Below are positions 37,262 through 46,554 of a stretch of 64,000 nucleotides of DNA, in pieces. The DNA is taken from assembly GCA_016795105.1 (NCBI GenBank), contig JAEUIH010000014.1:23558-87557 (forward strand), read 5' to 3'. Under the pieces are notes generated by a model. It did no database searches, was not told the DNA's origin, and worked only from the letters and a program-made list of their open reading frames with translations. How positions within the stretch are numbered: the first letter of the stretch is position 1; each line of letters begins with the position of its first letter. This DNA comes from Planctomyces sp. GTDB taxonomy: Bacteria > Planctomycetota > Planctomycetia > Planctomycetales > Planctomycetaceae. The position numbers were made by a program, and so were the translations under genes.

Positions 37262-38734
37262 ATGAGGGCAGTGAAAGTAGTCGTGGCGTGTGTTGTGTTG
37301 TTGTTTGCGGATGAGGCCTGCAGCATTGCAGCGAATCAGCAGTCAACTCGCCCCGTTCAGTTCTCGCGCCCAGCACAAGCAGCGCGCCCGGCGCAAGCTT
37401 CGCGCCCGGCGCAAGCTTCGCGCCCGGCACAGCCAGCGCGGCGGATCACTCGACTGTTCTGGCAGGACCGCAGCGATGACTCGTTGAAGTGGTCGGAGGT
37501 GTATTCCGGTGAGCCGTGGAAACTCAAGCCGGGGGTTGGTGTCGTGAGTGGCTTTCCGAAGCTGGACTCAGAGAAGCAGGACCTTGTGCAGATGGAGTAT
37601 TCTGACGGGATCGTGCTGGTAGGGGTTCGAGACCAGGATGGAGGGAAGATTCAGAGTGGCTGGATCGCAGTTGACACAGGAGTCCGCGCGGTTTCTCACG
37701 GAAATCACTTTGATTGGAAGTACCAGCAGAATCCGGTTGTGAAGCAGTCTGTTCTGAATACGGAGCAGGGAAACCCGGCGCACGTTAATTTGTATGACGG
37801 TGGATTCTTTATCGCGAATGATTCGAAGAATGGATTCACATGGATATCGCCGGCAGACTTGTTGCGGCCTGCGAAGGCCAACGTATTGCCGGGTCGATTT
37901 TTTTCTGGTGGTGGAAGCCACATCACGATGGCGGCGGTTGGCAATGCAGTTTGCTATTCAACATGGATCGATGGAGGAGGTCCGAACAGGGGGCGGGTTG
38001 ATGTGGTGAATCTGCGGAAGAGTCCTTCGAGTGAGCCGGCTTATTCGCTCACACTGCCGACTGGTGTGATTCACGGAGCCACAACAAACTCGGGCAAAGT
38101 GTTTTTTGCGCCTCAGGATGGAGTGTGTTGGGTTGAAGCAGACCTGAATGTGCAGAAGTCGGCGGACAAAGTGGTTGTGAACCATATTTCTCTGGGTACT
38201 GATGAAGAGGGCAAGGAGCCGCTGAGAACCGGCGCGTTCGTTAATCACCGCAACTGGGTATTGTTTACGACTGGTCAGGCTGAGACTTCATCGTTGTGTC
38301 TTTTGGACGCAAAGTCGAGTGCACCGAAATTGGTGAAAGTGCCCATCGATGTTCGCGATGGTCTGTCTCTGGTGACTCCCGAGGCAGTGCTTGCTGCTGG
38401 TGGAAAGCGATATGCGTTTGTTTTTGAAGATCGAAGCGAAGGTGACGTTCAGGAAGAACTGAATGTCATTGATCTGGATCCTAATGGAGATCGGAATTTT
38501 GCGGATGCCACAGTTGTGAAGACGATTGGGGTTGGGGCGAGCCGCGTGGAGGGGCATTACGGCCATCATTCGATCAGTTTTGATGGTGACCACAAGTTCG
38601 GGTTCATCTCAAATCCAGGCGACGGTACGATCTGGGTTCTGTCTCTGGCGGATTTGGAAGTGAAGGGAAAGCTTGAAACTGGAGGTACACCGGGGGCTCT
38701 GATCGCTGTTGGTGCTGCTGAGCATCATCACTAA
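37262..38734 (+). CDS. Secreted protein of unknown function, propeller-like
   Basis: A 490-residue protein not recognised as a named family. A signal peptide (VVVACVVLLFADEACS) is followed by a low-complexity linker of repeated RPAQAS units (~36-60), then ~430 residues of repeated beta-rich segments (DGIVLVGVRDQDGGKIQSGW, GHYGHHSISFDGDHKFGF, DGTIWVLSLADLEVKGKL) that suggest a beta-propeller. It ends AAEHHH. ATG 37262 has AAGGAGGAA upstream and puts the signal at the N-terminus; the frame could otherwise start at 37088. As first gene of the cassette with metal-ligand-rich lipoproteins and a COG0523 GTPase, it may work at the cell surface in metal handling; that is inference. Confidence 0.75.
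   Translation: MRAVKVVVACVVLLFADEACSIAANQQSTRPVQFSRPAQAARPAQASRPAQASRPAQPARRITRLFWQDRSDDSLKWSEVYSGEPWKLKPGVGVVSGFPKLDSEKQDLVQMEYSDGIVLVGVRDQDGGKIQSGWIAVDTGVRAVSHGNHFDWKYQQNPVVKQSVLNTEQGNPAHVNLYDGGFFIANDSKNGFTWISPADLLRPAKANVLPGRFFSGGGSHITMAAVGNAVCYSTWIDGGGPNRGRVDVVNLRKSPSSEPAYSLTLPTGVIHGATTNSGKVFFAPQDGVCWVEADLNVQKSADKVVVNHISLGTDEEGKEPLRTGAFVNHRNWVLFTTGQAETSSLCLLDAKSSAPKLVKVPIDVRDGLSLVTPEAVLAAGGKRYAFVFEDRSEGDVQEELNVIDLDPNGDRNFADATVVKTIGVGASRVEGHYGHHSISFDGDHKFGFISNPGDGTIWVLSLADLEVKGKLETGGTPGALIAVGAAEHHH
37365..37436 (+). repeat. 18-bp tandem repeat coding RPAQAS units
   Basis: Four 18-base units of the form CGCGCCCGGCGCAAGCTT, two of them identical (37383-37418), inside the linker of the 37262 gene. 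They code for repeated RPAQAS hexapeptides and could change copy number by slippage. Confidence 0.8.
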
Positions 38735-39056
38735 ATCACTAAGGGGGGGCTGGTGTTTCCTGCGATCTGGTGCGAATTGAGTGGATAGTTGTGGGTTTGG
38801 GAGACGGGAGCGGAATGTGGACGGGCAGGAATGCGCGTCGTGCAGTGGATGTGGACGGGCAGGAATGCCCGTGGTGCAGTGAATGTGGACGGGCAGGAAT
38901 GCCCATCCTACTTATTGGATTTTGGGGTTCTGATGAGAAAACTGAGGGGAAGTCCTGGTTAGGGGGATGTCCGCGGACGTAAAAACGGTAAGATTCAGTG
39001 GTGAGTTGAGCACTGTTTTCTCTCGGAAAGTACCGAAATATAAGGGATGTGGTGAA
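38735..39056. other. Intergenic region with short tandem repeats
   Basis: 322 bases between the first and second genes of the metal cassette. It holds the three-unit 34-base repeat at 38815-38912. No clear terminator or promoter was identified, so it is unclear whether the second gene starts its own transcript. Confidence 0.5.
38815..38912. repeat. 34-bp tandem repeat, three units
   Basis: Units begin at 38815, 38849 and 38883 with ATGTGGACGGGCAGGAATGC, exactly 34 bases apart; the last is cut short. Each contains the small palindrome GGGCA-GGAA-TGCCC (the first unit has TGCGC). The pattern fits a dispersed intergenic repeat family rather than coding sequence. Confidence 0.8.
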
Positions 39057-39668
39057 ATGAATCGGAAGTCGTTCTGGCAGTTTGCGATTGTCATGTCAGC
39101 GTTGGTGGTTGTTTGGGGCTGTGATGGTGGAAGTGCCACCACAAAGACTGGCGATGACGCTGGCCATGGGGATCACGATGATCATGAAGGTCATGCTCAT
39201 GATCATGCCGAAGATGAGCAGCATCCGGAAACGCTGGCTGAAGCGGCGTCACAACTGGCAGCCATGCGCAACACGATTCGGGATGCGTTTGCGAAGAATG
39301 ATCCTGATACGGCACATGATCCGCTCCACGAAGTCGGCCACGTTCTGGAGGAAGTGCCAGCCCTTGCAGACAAGTCCAGTTTGAGTGATGAGTCCAGGAC
39401 CGCCGTTAAGGCTGCGGCTGAAACGCTGATGACAGCGTTTGGCGCCGTTGATAAGACGATGCACGGTGGCGAGGGGTCAACTTATGCAGAGGAATCTGCA
39501 AAGATTGATGCAGCTCTAAAGGTCATTGAAGATGCCGTCGCTGGTGCAGCAGCACCGACTGGCGAAGCGGCACCTGCTGGCGAGGCAGCACCTGCTGGTG
39601 AAGCGGCACCTGCTGGTGAAACGGCACCTGCTGGCGAGGCAGCACCTGCTGGCGAGACGAAAGAGTGA
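39057..39668 (+). CDS. Histidine-rich lipoprotein
   Basis: A 203-residue putative lipoprotein. The signal (FAIVMSALVVVWGC) has a weak lipobox ending at Cys22. Residues 37-56 are an acidic histidine cluster (GHGDHDDHEGHAHDHAEDEQ) of the kind that binds Zn, Ni or Cu. A ~100-residue helical domain follows (ETLAEAASQLAAMRNTIRDA, MTAFGAVDKTMHG), possibly a four-helix bundle with conserved-looking His in HDPLHEVGHVLEEV. The C-terminus is six APAGEA-type repeats. ATG 39057 puts the signal first; the longer frame at 38967 does not. It precedes a second lipoprotein and a COG0523 GTPase, so a metal-buffer role in the envelope is likely. Confidence 0.8.
   Translation: MNRKSFWQFAIVMSALVVVWGCDGGSATTKTGDDAGHGDHDDHEGHAHDHAEDEQHPETLAEAASQLAAMRNTIRDAFAKNDPDTAHDPLHEVGHVLEEVPALADKSSLSDESRTAVKAAAETLMTAFGAVDKTMHGGEGSTYAEESAKIDAALKVIEDAVAGAAAPTGEAAPAGEAAPAGEAAPAGETAPAGEAAPAGETKE
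39547..39655 (+). repeat. 18-bp tandem repeat coding APAGEA units
   Basis: Six 18-base units like GCACCTGCTGGCGAGGCA, with third-position changes, code the C-terminal APAGEA repeat of the His-rich lipoprotein. The unit length equals that of the repeat in the 37262 gene, but the sequence differs. Confidence 0.8.
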
Positions 39669-39710
39669 ATTCAGGGCACTGATTCAGTGAGTAATTCCGG
39701 GGTTAAGATC

Positions 39711-40256
39711 ATGCAGAGCCGATTGGGTGGATTAAGAGCAGCGACGGTTGTTGGCATGTTTGCGGCAACAGGATTGTTGACCCTGGCGATCTCGGGCTGC
39801 GGAGAATCTGTCAGCCCGGAGATTCTTGCTCTCCGGACGGCTCATCTGTTGGTGGAAGTACCAGCAGGTGAGCAGACGATTGCCAAAGTTCGGGAGCAAT
39901 TGAAATCGGGAGAAGCGACTGCTGAATCAGAGTTTGTGATTAAGGGGCGTATCAATGCGGGAGATATGCCGCCATGGGGGACCGGGACCGCGTCTTTCGT
40001 GGTGACGGAAGCGATTGGGCACGACGGCGATGAGGAGCATGATCCACATAAGTGCCCATTTTGCAGTCGTGACATTCAAAATAACATTGCTCAGGTGCAC
40101 TTTCAGGACGGCGACGGGAAGCTGATTCAGATTGACTCGCGGGAGTTGTTCGATCTGAAGCAGTTTCAGCTTGTTGTAGTTCGGGGCACTGCGGAAATTG
40201 ACGATTCGGACACATTGGTGATTCACGCGCGGCAAATGCACGTGACGCGAAAGTAA
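39711..40256 (+). CDS. Lipoprotein with His/Cys metal-binding motif
   Basis: A 181-residue lipoprotein: signal FAATGLLTLAISGC with lipobox cysteine 30. The middle has a dense ligand cluster HDGDEEHDPHKCPFC (~104-118: three His, two Cys as CxxC), flanked by beta strands (ESEFVIKGRINAG, AQVHFQDGDGKLIQIDSREL, QFQLVVVRGTAEID) that look like a small OB-type barrel. The cysteine-histidine site could hold zinc. Not recognised as a named family. A GTG at 39687 is an alternative start. The GTPase gene follows after nine bases, so co-transcription is nearly certain. Confidence 0.8.
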   Translation: MQSRLGGLRAATVVGMFAATGLLTLAISGCGESVSPEILALRTAHLLVEVPAGEQTIAKVREQLKSGEATAESEFVIKGRINAGDMPPWGTGTASFVVTEAIGHDGDEEHDPHKCPFCSRDIQNNIAQVHFQDGDGKLIQIDSRELFDLKQFQLVVVRGTAEIDDSDTLVIHARQMHVTRK

Positions 40257-40265
40257 TAACTGTTC

Positions 40266-41537
40266 ATGAAGACTTTGCCCGTTACTGTCTTGTCTGGTTT
40301 TCTCGGCGCCGGCAAGACAACGATGTTGAACCATATTCTGCGAAATCGAGAGGGACTCCGTGTTGCGGTGATCGTGAACGACATGAGTTCCGTGAACATC
40401 GATGCGAAGTTGATCGCAAGCGGAGATGCGGCTTTAAGTCGTTCAGAAGAGACTCTCGTTGAAATGACCAATGGTTGTATCTGCTGTACTCTGCGGGAAG
40501 ACCTGCTCGTCGAAGTCACGAAACTTGCTCGTGAGGGGCGGTTTGACTATTTGCTCATCGAGTCAACGGGGATTGCCGAGCCGCTTCCGATTGCGGAGAC
40601 ATTTTCGTTTGAAGACGAGGAAGGGCGATCACTCAGCGAATTTGCTCGGCTGGATACCCTGGTCACCGTGGTTGACGCTGTCAATTTCCTGAACGACTAT
40701 GAATCGACGGATGAGCTGCATGAACGTGATCTTGGCGCAGATGAGACCGACGATCGCGATTTGTCTCAGTTGCTGGCTGATCAGATTGAATTTGCCAATG
40801 TGATTGTTCTGAACAAAACAGATCTGGTGTCTGAAGATCAGCGGGGCGTTCTGCATGCGATTCTGCAGACAATGAATCCATCTGCCAGAGTGATTGAGTC
40901 TGAATTTGGGAAGGTTTCGCTGAGCGACGTGTTGAACACGGGGCTCTATGAAGAGGAATGGGCGGAATCCTCTGAATCATGGATGTCAGTTCCTCGCGAC
41001 AGTGCCGAAGCTGACTCCCATTCAGAAGCTGACGAGTATGGTATCAGTAGTTTTGTCTACCGTGCTCGTCGACCGTTTCATCCTGAGCGTCTGTATGACT
41101 TCTGGGTTTCGGGTGAATTAACTGGCGGAATACTTCGATCAAAAGGTTACATCTGGCTTGCAACGCGTCCGGAGTTCGCGGGAGTCTGGTCGCAGGCGGG
41201 TTCAGTTTTGAGTGCACAGCCGGGGGGATACTGGTGGGCCGAGAGTCCTCGAGAAGAGTGGCCTGTTGATGACCCGGAGATGATGTCGGACATTGAATCG
41301 GTATGGGACGAAGCCACCGGTGATCGGCGTCAGGAGCTGGTCGTGATCGGACAGGACCTGGATCGTGCGGAGCTGGAAAGAGCTCTCGATGAATGTCTGT
41401 TGACAGATGCAGAATTCGCTCTTGGCGAGGAGCGGTGGCTGGAATTCAGCGACCCGTTTTCATCATGGGACGTTTCTGAAGTTCACGATCATGATCACGA
41501 TAGTGATGGAAACTGTTTGCCGGACCATCCACGCTAG
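40266..41537 (+). CDS. COG0523 (CobW/ZNG1-type) GTPase metal chaperone
   Basis: A 423-residue G3E-family GTPase. Walker A is [15 protein letters not shown] (~11-25), the metal-binding CxCC is [11 protein letters not shown] (~69-79), [17 protein letters not shown] is Walker B/switch, and [12 protein letters not shown] is the guanine-specificity motif. A CobW C-terminal domain (~260-400) ends in a ligand-rich tail, [19 protein letters not shown]0523 proteins load or deliver metals such as Zn, Co or Ni to client enzymes in the cytosol. With no cobalamin genes nearby and two metal-ligand lipoproteins upstream, zinc is the likeliest cargo, by inference. Confidence 0.93.
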   Translation: MKTLPVTVLSGFLGAGKTTMLNHILRNREGLRVAVIVNDMSSVNIDAKLIASGDAALSRSEETLVEMTNGCICCTLREDLLVEVTKLAREGRFDYLLIESTGIAEPLPIAETFSFEDEEGRSLSEFARLDTLVTVVDAVNFLNDYESTDELHERDLGADETDDRDLSQLLADQIEFANVIVLNKTDLVSEDQRGVLHAILQTMNPSARVIESEFGKVSLSDVLNTGLYEEEWAESSESWMSVPRDSAEADSHSEADEYGISSFVYRARRPFHPERLYDFWVSGELTGGILRSKGYIWLATRPEFAGVWSQAGSVLSAQPGGYWWAESPREEWPVDDPEMMSDIESVWDEATGDRRQELVVIGQDLDRAELERALDECLLTDAEFALGEERWLEFSDPFSSWDVSEVHDHDHDSDGNCLPDHPR

Positions 41538-41769
41538 CCACATCATGTCCAGGGAGTGTGAATTGCTTCGGAGACTAAGCGGAAATGACCTGCTTCAGCG
41601 TGGACTGATGCCTGACAGGAAAGCAACTGTGCGGCCGCTGAAAACTGAATAAAAATGTCGGGGTCTCGGAGAATTGCGGGTGGAGTGATTCGAGTGTATT
41701 TCCGTGAAGAGGAACCGTGTACACTACGGTGTGCGATTGTATTGGATTTCCTCTGCGGAGAGCTGAGCA

Positions 41770-44700
41770 GTGAACCGTTGGTTGCAGTATCTGCTATGTG
41801 CGGCAAGCACTCTAAGTCCGTTTGTGATGTCGGTTTGTCATGGCGACGAGCAGACCACATCTGATTTTTTTGAATCACAGATTCGCCCACTTCTGGCGGA
41901 CCATTGCGTTCAATGTCACGGAGCCGACAAGCAGTCCGGAGGATTGCGGCTCGATTCAGCGGCCGGGCTTGCCAAAGGAGGCGACTCGGGTGTGGTTGTG
42001 GTAGCCGGTCAGCCGAACATCAGTCGGCTGATAGAGGCGGTGCGTCGAAGTGAAGAACTGCAGATGCCGCCAGAGGAAACCCTGACAGAGCAGCAGGTGT
42101 CGTATTTGGAACGATGGGTGGAGCTGGGAGCAAACTGGCCCGAGACCTCGCAACCGGTGAAGTCCTCTAAAACAGATACTGCGAAGACTCACTGGGCATT
42201 CCAGCCGGTTGGCAGGTATGACGTTCCCAGTGTGCAAAAATCAGACTGGGTCCGGACACCGATTGATGCGTTTATTCTGCAGAAGCTGGAAGCGTCCGGA
42301 CTACCGATGTCAGGAGAAGCCGACCGTCGAACATTGATTCGACGAGCCACTTATTCAGTGACGGGTATGCCACCTTCGGTCGAGGACGTTGAGCGATTTG
42401 TTCAGGATTCGTCGGAGGGTGCCTATGAGCGTCTAATTGATTCTTTGCTGGCTCGGCCTCAATACGGCGAACACTGGGCTCGTCACTGGCTGGATGTTGC
42501 ACGATATTCAGACACAAAAGGCTATGTATATGCACGCGAAGAGCGTTTCTGGCCGCACGCATGGAATTATCGTGACTGGGTTGTGAACTCGCTGAACGAA
42601 GACCTGCCCTACAATCGATTTCTGCTGTTACAGATTGCTGCTGATCAGGTTCCGGACCGTCGGGAGTCTGACCTTGCTGCGATGGGTTTTCTGACGATCG
42701 GGCGGAGGTTTTTGGGGGTTCAGCGGGACATCATTGATGACCGGATTGATGTTGTGACGCGAGGCACGATGTCGCTGACTGTCGGGTGTGCTCGTTGCCA
42801 CGATCACAAGTATGACCCGATTCCGACAGCGGACTACTATTCTCTGTATGGAGTTTTCGCCAGCTGCAGTGAACGACTAATTCCGACAGGAGGATTGCCC
42901 GAGGACGCGGAATTTCAGAAAGAGCTGACAGCACGAGCGGAGAAGCTTGAACAAACTCTTCAGGAGCGACGACATGCCACAGCAGAGCGGGTTCGACAGC
43001 GAGTGGGCGAATACTTAAAAGCCCAGCGGGAACTTGGAAAGTATCCTGAAGAGGGCTTTGATCAGATTCTGGCGGTGACCGACATCCTTCCGGCGTTTGT
43101 TCGTCGATGGCAGAACTGGCTGCATGAGGCGAAACGGCGTAATGATTCCGTTTTTGTTGCGTGGCACGCGTTTGACGGATTGTCAGCGGAGGAGTTTTCA
43201 GCAAAATCGCCTGGCATAACGGCAACATTGATGGCGTCACCGGAAGGTTCCATTCATCCGGAAGTCCGGAAGGCGTTTGCGACGAGCCCCGGTTCCTTTG
43301 ATGAGGTGATCCAGCGATATTCTGAGATTCTGCATCGTACAGATGAAGACTGGCGTCAAAGACTTCAGGCTGCGAAAGAGGCAGGGCAGCCGGTGCCGGT
43401 TCAGTTTGACGAACCGGAGAAGGAGGCGTTGAGACAGATTCTTTATGGACCGACATCTCCATGTGAAGTGCCGAACGAGTCGATTGTCAATACAGAAAAT
43501 GACTATGATTCCGGAAGTTGCAATGATCTGTGGAAGCTCCAGGGTGACGTCGAGCGACTGGTAATCAACGCTGAAGTGCCTGCAAAGTTTGCGGTCGTTC
43601 TGGAAGACCGAGCGGAGGCGGTAACACCACGAATATTTCGACGGGGCAATCCTGCAACAAAGGGTGACGAAGTTCCTCGACAGTTCCTGAGCCTGTTATC
43701 CGGTGAAGATCGCCGGCCGTTTGAGCAGGGCAGTGGTCGGCTGGAAATGGCACAGGCGATTATTTCGGAACAGAATCCGCTCACGGCCCGAGTGATGGTC
43801 AATCGAGTTTGGCTGCATCACTTCGGAGCGGGGCTTGTTTCAACTCCAGGGGACTTTGGAATTCGATCGGAGACACCCACGCATCCGGAGTTACTCGACT
43901 GGCTGGCACGTCGATTCATGGACGGCGGCTGGAGTCTGAAGCAGTTGCACCGCATGATTCTGCTGTCGTCAACGTTTCGAATGTCTTCATTTGGGCCGGA
44001 AGACGAAACATTACTTCAGCAAGCGGTGCAGCAGGATCCTGCGAATCGTCTTCTATGGAGAATGAATTCGAGGCGACTGTCGTTTGAAGAACTCAGGGAT
44101 TCGATGCTGGCGGTTTCGGCCGATCTTGATTTAACCTCAGGGGGGAAGCCCGCAGATCTGTTTGCGAAACCGTATCCGGTTCGCCGAACGATTTATGGCT
44201 TGGTCGATCGACAATTTCTGCCCGGGACACTGCGAATGTTCGACTTTGCAAATCCTGACCTGCACATTCCTCAGCGAAGCGAAACCACAGTTCCTCAGCA
44301 GGCGCTGTTTCTGATGAACCACCCGGCCTCGCTCGAACGAGCTCGCAAATTGTCTCAAAGAGTCTCAGAGACAGCCGGAGGAGACGATGTTGCGTTTGTT
44401 CGTGAGTTGTATCGAGCGGTGCTTCAGCGAGATGTTGAGCCTGGCGAGCTTGAGGCTGCGGTATCGGTGTTGAATCCCGGGGAATCTCCTGCCAGTGATC
44501 CGGTACGGCCGGAAGTTGCTGACTGGAGTTATGGATACGGAAAGATGGACGAAGCTGCTGGACGGGTTGCAGCATTTACACCGCTTCCGCATTTTACAGG
44601 GACAGCCTGGCAGGGTGGACCTAACTTCCCGGATGGTCCTCTGGGATGGGTACAGTTATCGGCGACAGGCGGTCATCCGGGCAATGACCGTGAACATGCA

Positions 44701-45120
44701 GTCATTCGTCGCTGGACTGCGCCTCGTGCAATGAAGTTGATTGTGGAGACGGAACTTGTACATGAACCGGAGCCCGGAGATGGAATTCGTTACTTTATAG
44801 CGAGTTCGCGACAGGGGATTTTGAAGTCCGGGAAGATTCACAAATCGCGAGAATCGCCGGGGATTTCTGAGATCGAAGTCGAACCGGGTGAAGAGCTGGA
44901 CTTTGTGGTTGACATTGGTGACGAACTGAATAGTGATCAGTACCTTTGGCGCAGTCAGATTCGGGATATTGGCGGCGCGGCTGGGGCAACGGAAGTATCA
45001 GGCTCAGTTCACTGGGATTCCGAAAAGGACTTTTCGGTCGATTCTGTGAATCAGCTAACGGTACGGGAGCAGCTGGCACAGGTGTTGTTGTGTTCGAATG
45101 AGTTTGTGTTTGTAGATTGA
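41770..45120 (+). CDS. Exported haem-c-motif DUF1549/DUF1553 protein, long form (pair 3)
   Basis: At 1116 residues, this is ~320-370 longer than the other two in the window. Signal LLCAASTLSPFVMSVCHG, CxxCH in HCVQCHGADKQSGGLRLDS, second CxxCH in CARCHDHKYDPI. DUF1549 has RRATYSVTGMPPSVED; DUF1553 has NRVWLHHFGAGLV and TVPQQALFLMNHP. The extra length is a charged helical insert (~390-560) and a beta-rich insert (~910-1060, WQGGPNFPDGPLGWVQLSAT, VDIGDELNSDQYLWRSQI) set before the usual C-terminal end LLCSNEFVFVD, possibly a carbohydrate-binding-like module. The start is GTG. Followed by its DUF1501 partner after nine bases. Confidence 0.92.
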   Translation: MNRWLQYLLCAASTLSPFVMSVCHGDEQTTSDFFESQIRPLLADHCVQCHGADKQSGGLRLDSAAGLAKGGDSGVVVVAGQPNISRLIEAVRRSEELQMPPEETLTEQQVSYLERWVELGANWPETSQPVKSSKTDTAKTHWAFQPVGRYDVPSVQKSDWVRTPIDAFILQKLEASGLPMSGEADRRTLIRRATYSVTGMPPSVEDVERFVQDSSEGAYERLIDSLLARPQYGEHWARHWLDVARYSDTKGYVYAREERFWPHAWNYRDWVVNSLNEDLPYNRFLLLQIAADQVPDRRESDLAAMGFLTIGRRFLGVQRDIIDDRIDVVTRGTMSLTVGCARCHDHKYDPIPTADYYSLYGVFASCSERLIPTGGLPEDAEFQKELTARAEKLEQTLQERRHATAERVRQRVGEYLKAQRELGKYPEEGFDQILAVTDILPAFVRRWQNWLHEAKRRNDSVFVAWHAFDGLSAEEFSAKSPGITATLMASPEGSIHPEVRKAFATSPGSFDEVIQRYSEILHRTDEDWRQRLQAAKEAGQPVPVQFDEPEKEALRQILYGPTSPCEVPNESIVNTENDYDSGSCNDLWKLQGDVERLVINAEVPAKFAVVLEDRAEAVTPRIFRRGNPATKGDEVPRQFLSLLSGEDRRPFEQGSGRLEMAQAIISEQNPLTARVMVNRVWLHHFGAGLVSTPGDFGIRSETPTHPELLDWLARRFMDGGWSLKQLHRMILLSSTFRMSSFGPEDETLLQQAVQQDPANRLLWRMNSRRLSFEELRDSMLAVSADLDLTSGGKPADLFAKPYPVRRTIYGLVDRQFLPGTLRMFDFANPDLHIPQRSETTVPQQALFLMNHPASLERARKLSQRVSETAGGDDVAFVRELYRAVLQRDVEPGELEAAVSVLNPGESPASDPVRPEVADWSYGYGKMDEAAGRVAAFTPLPHFTGTAWQGGPNFPDGPLGWVQLSATGGHPGNDREHAVIRRWTAPRAMKLIVETELVHEPEPGDGIRYFIASSRQGILKSGKIHKSRESPGISEIEVEPGEELDFVVDIGDELNSDQYLWRSQIRDIGGAAGATEVSGSVHWDSEKDFSVDSVNQLTVREQLAQVLLCSNEFVFVD

Positions 45121-45129
45121 GGTGTCGAG

Positions 45130-46554
45130 ATGTTCGGATCGATCGACCGTCGTGGTTTTCTCCAAAATGCGGGACTTGGAATCGGTGCTCTTGGACTGGC
45201 TCATGTGCTGCGTGCGGACGGGCGACTTGTTCAGGCGAGCGAGGTTGCTGGTGCATCGCCGGCGGAAGGCGCTCTGACGCACCGGTCACCTCAGTTTCCG
45301 GGAAAAGCGAAGCGAGTCATCCATTTCTTTTTGAATGGAGGTCCATCGCATGTTGACACATTCGATTACAAGCCGGCTTTAGCGAAGTTTGCCGGGCGTC
45401 CACTGGGCGACAATCTGAGAACGGAACGCAAAACGGGATCTGCGTTTCCATCACCATTTCGGTTTCGTCGGTATGGGGATTCGGGGTTGGAAATCAGCGA
45501 GATTTTCAGCCGGACAGCTGAGCACGCCGACGACATGGCGGTTATTCGATCGATGTATGCTCAGGTGCCGAATCACGAACCGTCATTAATGCTGATGAAC
45601 TGTGGTGATTCTGTGCAACCCCGGCCGAGTATGGGAGCATGGGTGTTGTATGGTCTTGGGACGGACAACCAGAACCTTCCTGGTTTCGTTGCCATGTGTC
45701 CTGGGGGGTTGCCAATCAAGGATACGGAAAACTGGCAAGCCGGATTTTTGCCGGGTGCCTTTCAGGGGACGTATGTTGATTCGCAGCACAAGGAATTAAG
45801 TCGGCTGATCGAGAACATCGAACATCCGCAGATTGCGACGCCTGCACAGAGACAGCAGCTGGAACTGTTGACTCGACTTAACACCGAGCATCGACGTCGT
45901 CGGCTTGACCCGCGACTGGATGCTCGAATCCAGAGTTTTGAACTGGCATTTCGGATGCAGCAGGATGCATCCGAAGCATTTGATGTGAGTCGGGAGCCGC
46001 AGCACATTCAGGAAATGTATGGAGAGGGAGTTCATGCACGACAGACGTTGATTGCTCGCAGACTGCTGGAACGCGGTGTTCGATTTGTGCAGTTGTGGCA
46101 TGGGGCAGGGCAGCCGTGGGATAATCATTCCAACATCGAATCGGCCCATCGAAGTCTTGCTGGTCAGATTGATCAGCCGATTGCGGCATTAATGACGGAC
46201 CTCAAGCAGCGAGGAATGTTTGAGGACACGTTGATTTTGTGGGGTGGGGAGTTTGGTCGGACGCCAACCGTAGAACTGGCGGGGGATGGGCAGCCTCAGC
46301 TTGGCCGCGACCACAACCATTATGGTTTCAGCGTCTGGATGGCGGGAGGCGGCATTCGTGGGGGGACGACATATGGAGCCACGGACGAGATCGGCTTTAA
46401 GGCAGAAGTGAATCCTGTCAGTGTTCACGACCTGCATGCAACGATCCTGCATGCATTGGGGTTTGATCACGAGAAGTTGACGTTTCGGTATGCAGGGCGG
46501 GACTTTCGATTGACGGACGTGCACGGGCGAGTCATCCGCGAAGTGTTGAGCTGA
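45130..46554 (+). CDS. Tat-exported DUF1501 protein (pair 3)
   Basis: A 474-residue DUF1501 protein starting MFGSIDRRGFLQNAGLGIGA, a twin-arginine signal. Landmarks: VIHFFLNGGPSHVDTFDYKP, DDMAVIRSMYAQVPNHEPS, GAWVLYGLGTDNQNLPGFVA, WGGEFGRTPTVELAG, GRDHNHYGFSVWMAGGGIRGG and DLHATILHALGFDHE. It starts nine bases after its DUF1549/DUF1553 partner and is surely co-transcribed. Metal- or phosphatase-fold activity is possible from family fold but unproven. Confidence 0.93.
   Translation: MFGSIDRRGFLQNAGLGIGALGLAHVLRADGRLVQASEVAGASPAEGALTHRSPQFPGKAKRVIHFFLNGGPSHVDTFDYKPALAKFAGRPLGDNLRTERKTGSAFPSPFRFRRYGDSGLEISEIFSRTAEHADDMAVIRSMYAQVPNHEPSLMLMNCGDSVQPRPSMGAWVLYGLGTDNQNLPGFVAMCPGGLPIKDTENWQAGFLPGAFQGTYVDSQHKELSRLIENIEHPQIATPAQRQQLELLTRLNTEHRRRRLDPRLDARIQSFELAFRMQQDASEAFDVSREPQHIQEMYGEGVHARQTLIARRLLERGVRFVQLWHGAGQPWDNHSNIESAHRSLAGQIDQPIAALMTDLKQRGMFEDTLILWGGEFGRTPTVELAGDGQPQLGRDHNHYGFSVWMAGGGIRGGTTYGATDEIGFKAEVNPVSVHDLHATILHALGFDHEKLTFRYAGRDFRLTDVHGRVIREVLS

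Noticed and set aside
38815-38912. Three spaced repeats considered as a CRISPR remnant
   Set aside because: The units are contiguous at 34 bases without unique spacers and no cas genes are nearby.
40266-41537. COG0523 gene considered as cobW of cobalamin synthesis
   Set aside because: No cobalamin genes are in the window and the neighbours carry His/Cys metal-ligand clusters; a general metal-chaperone label is safer.
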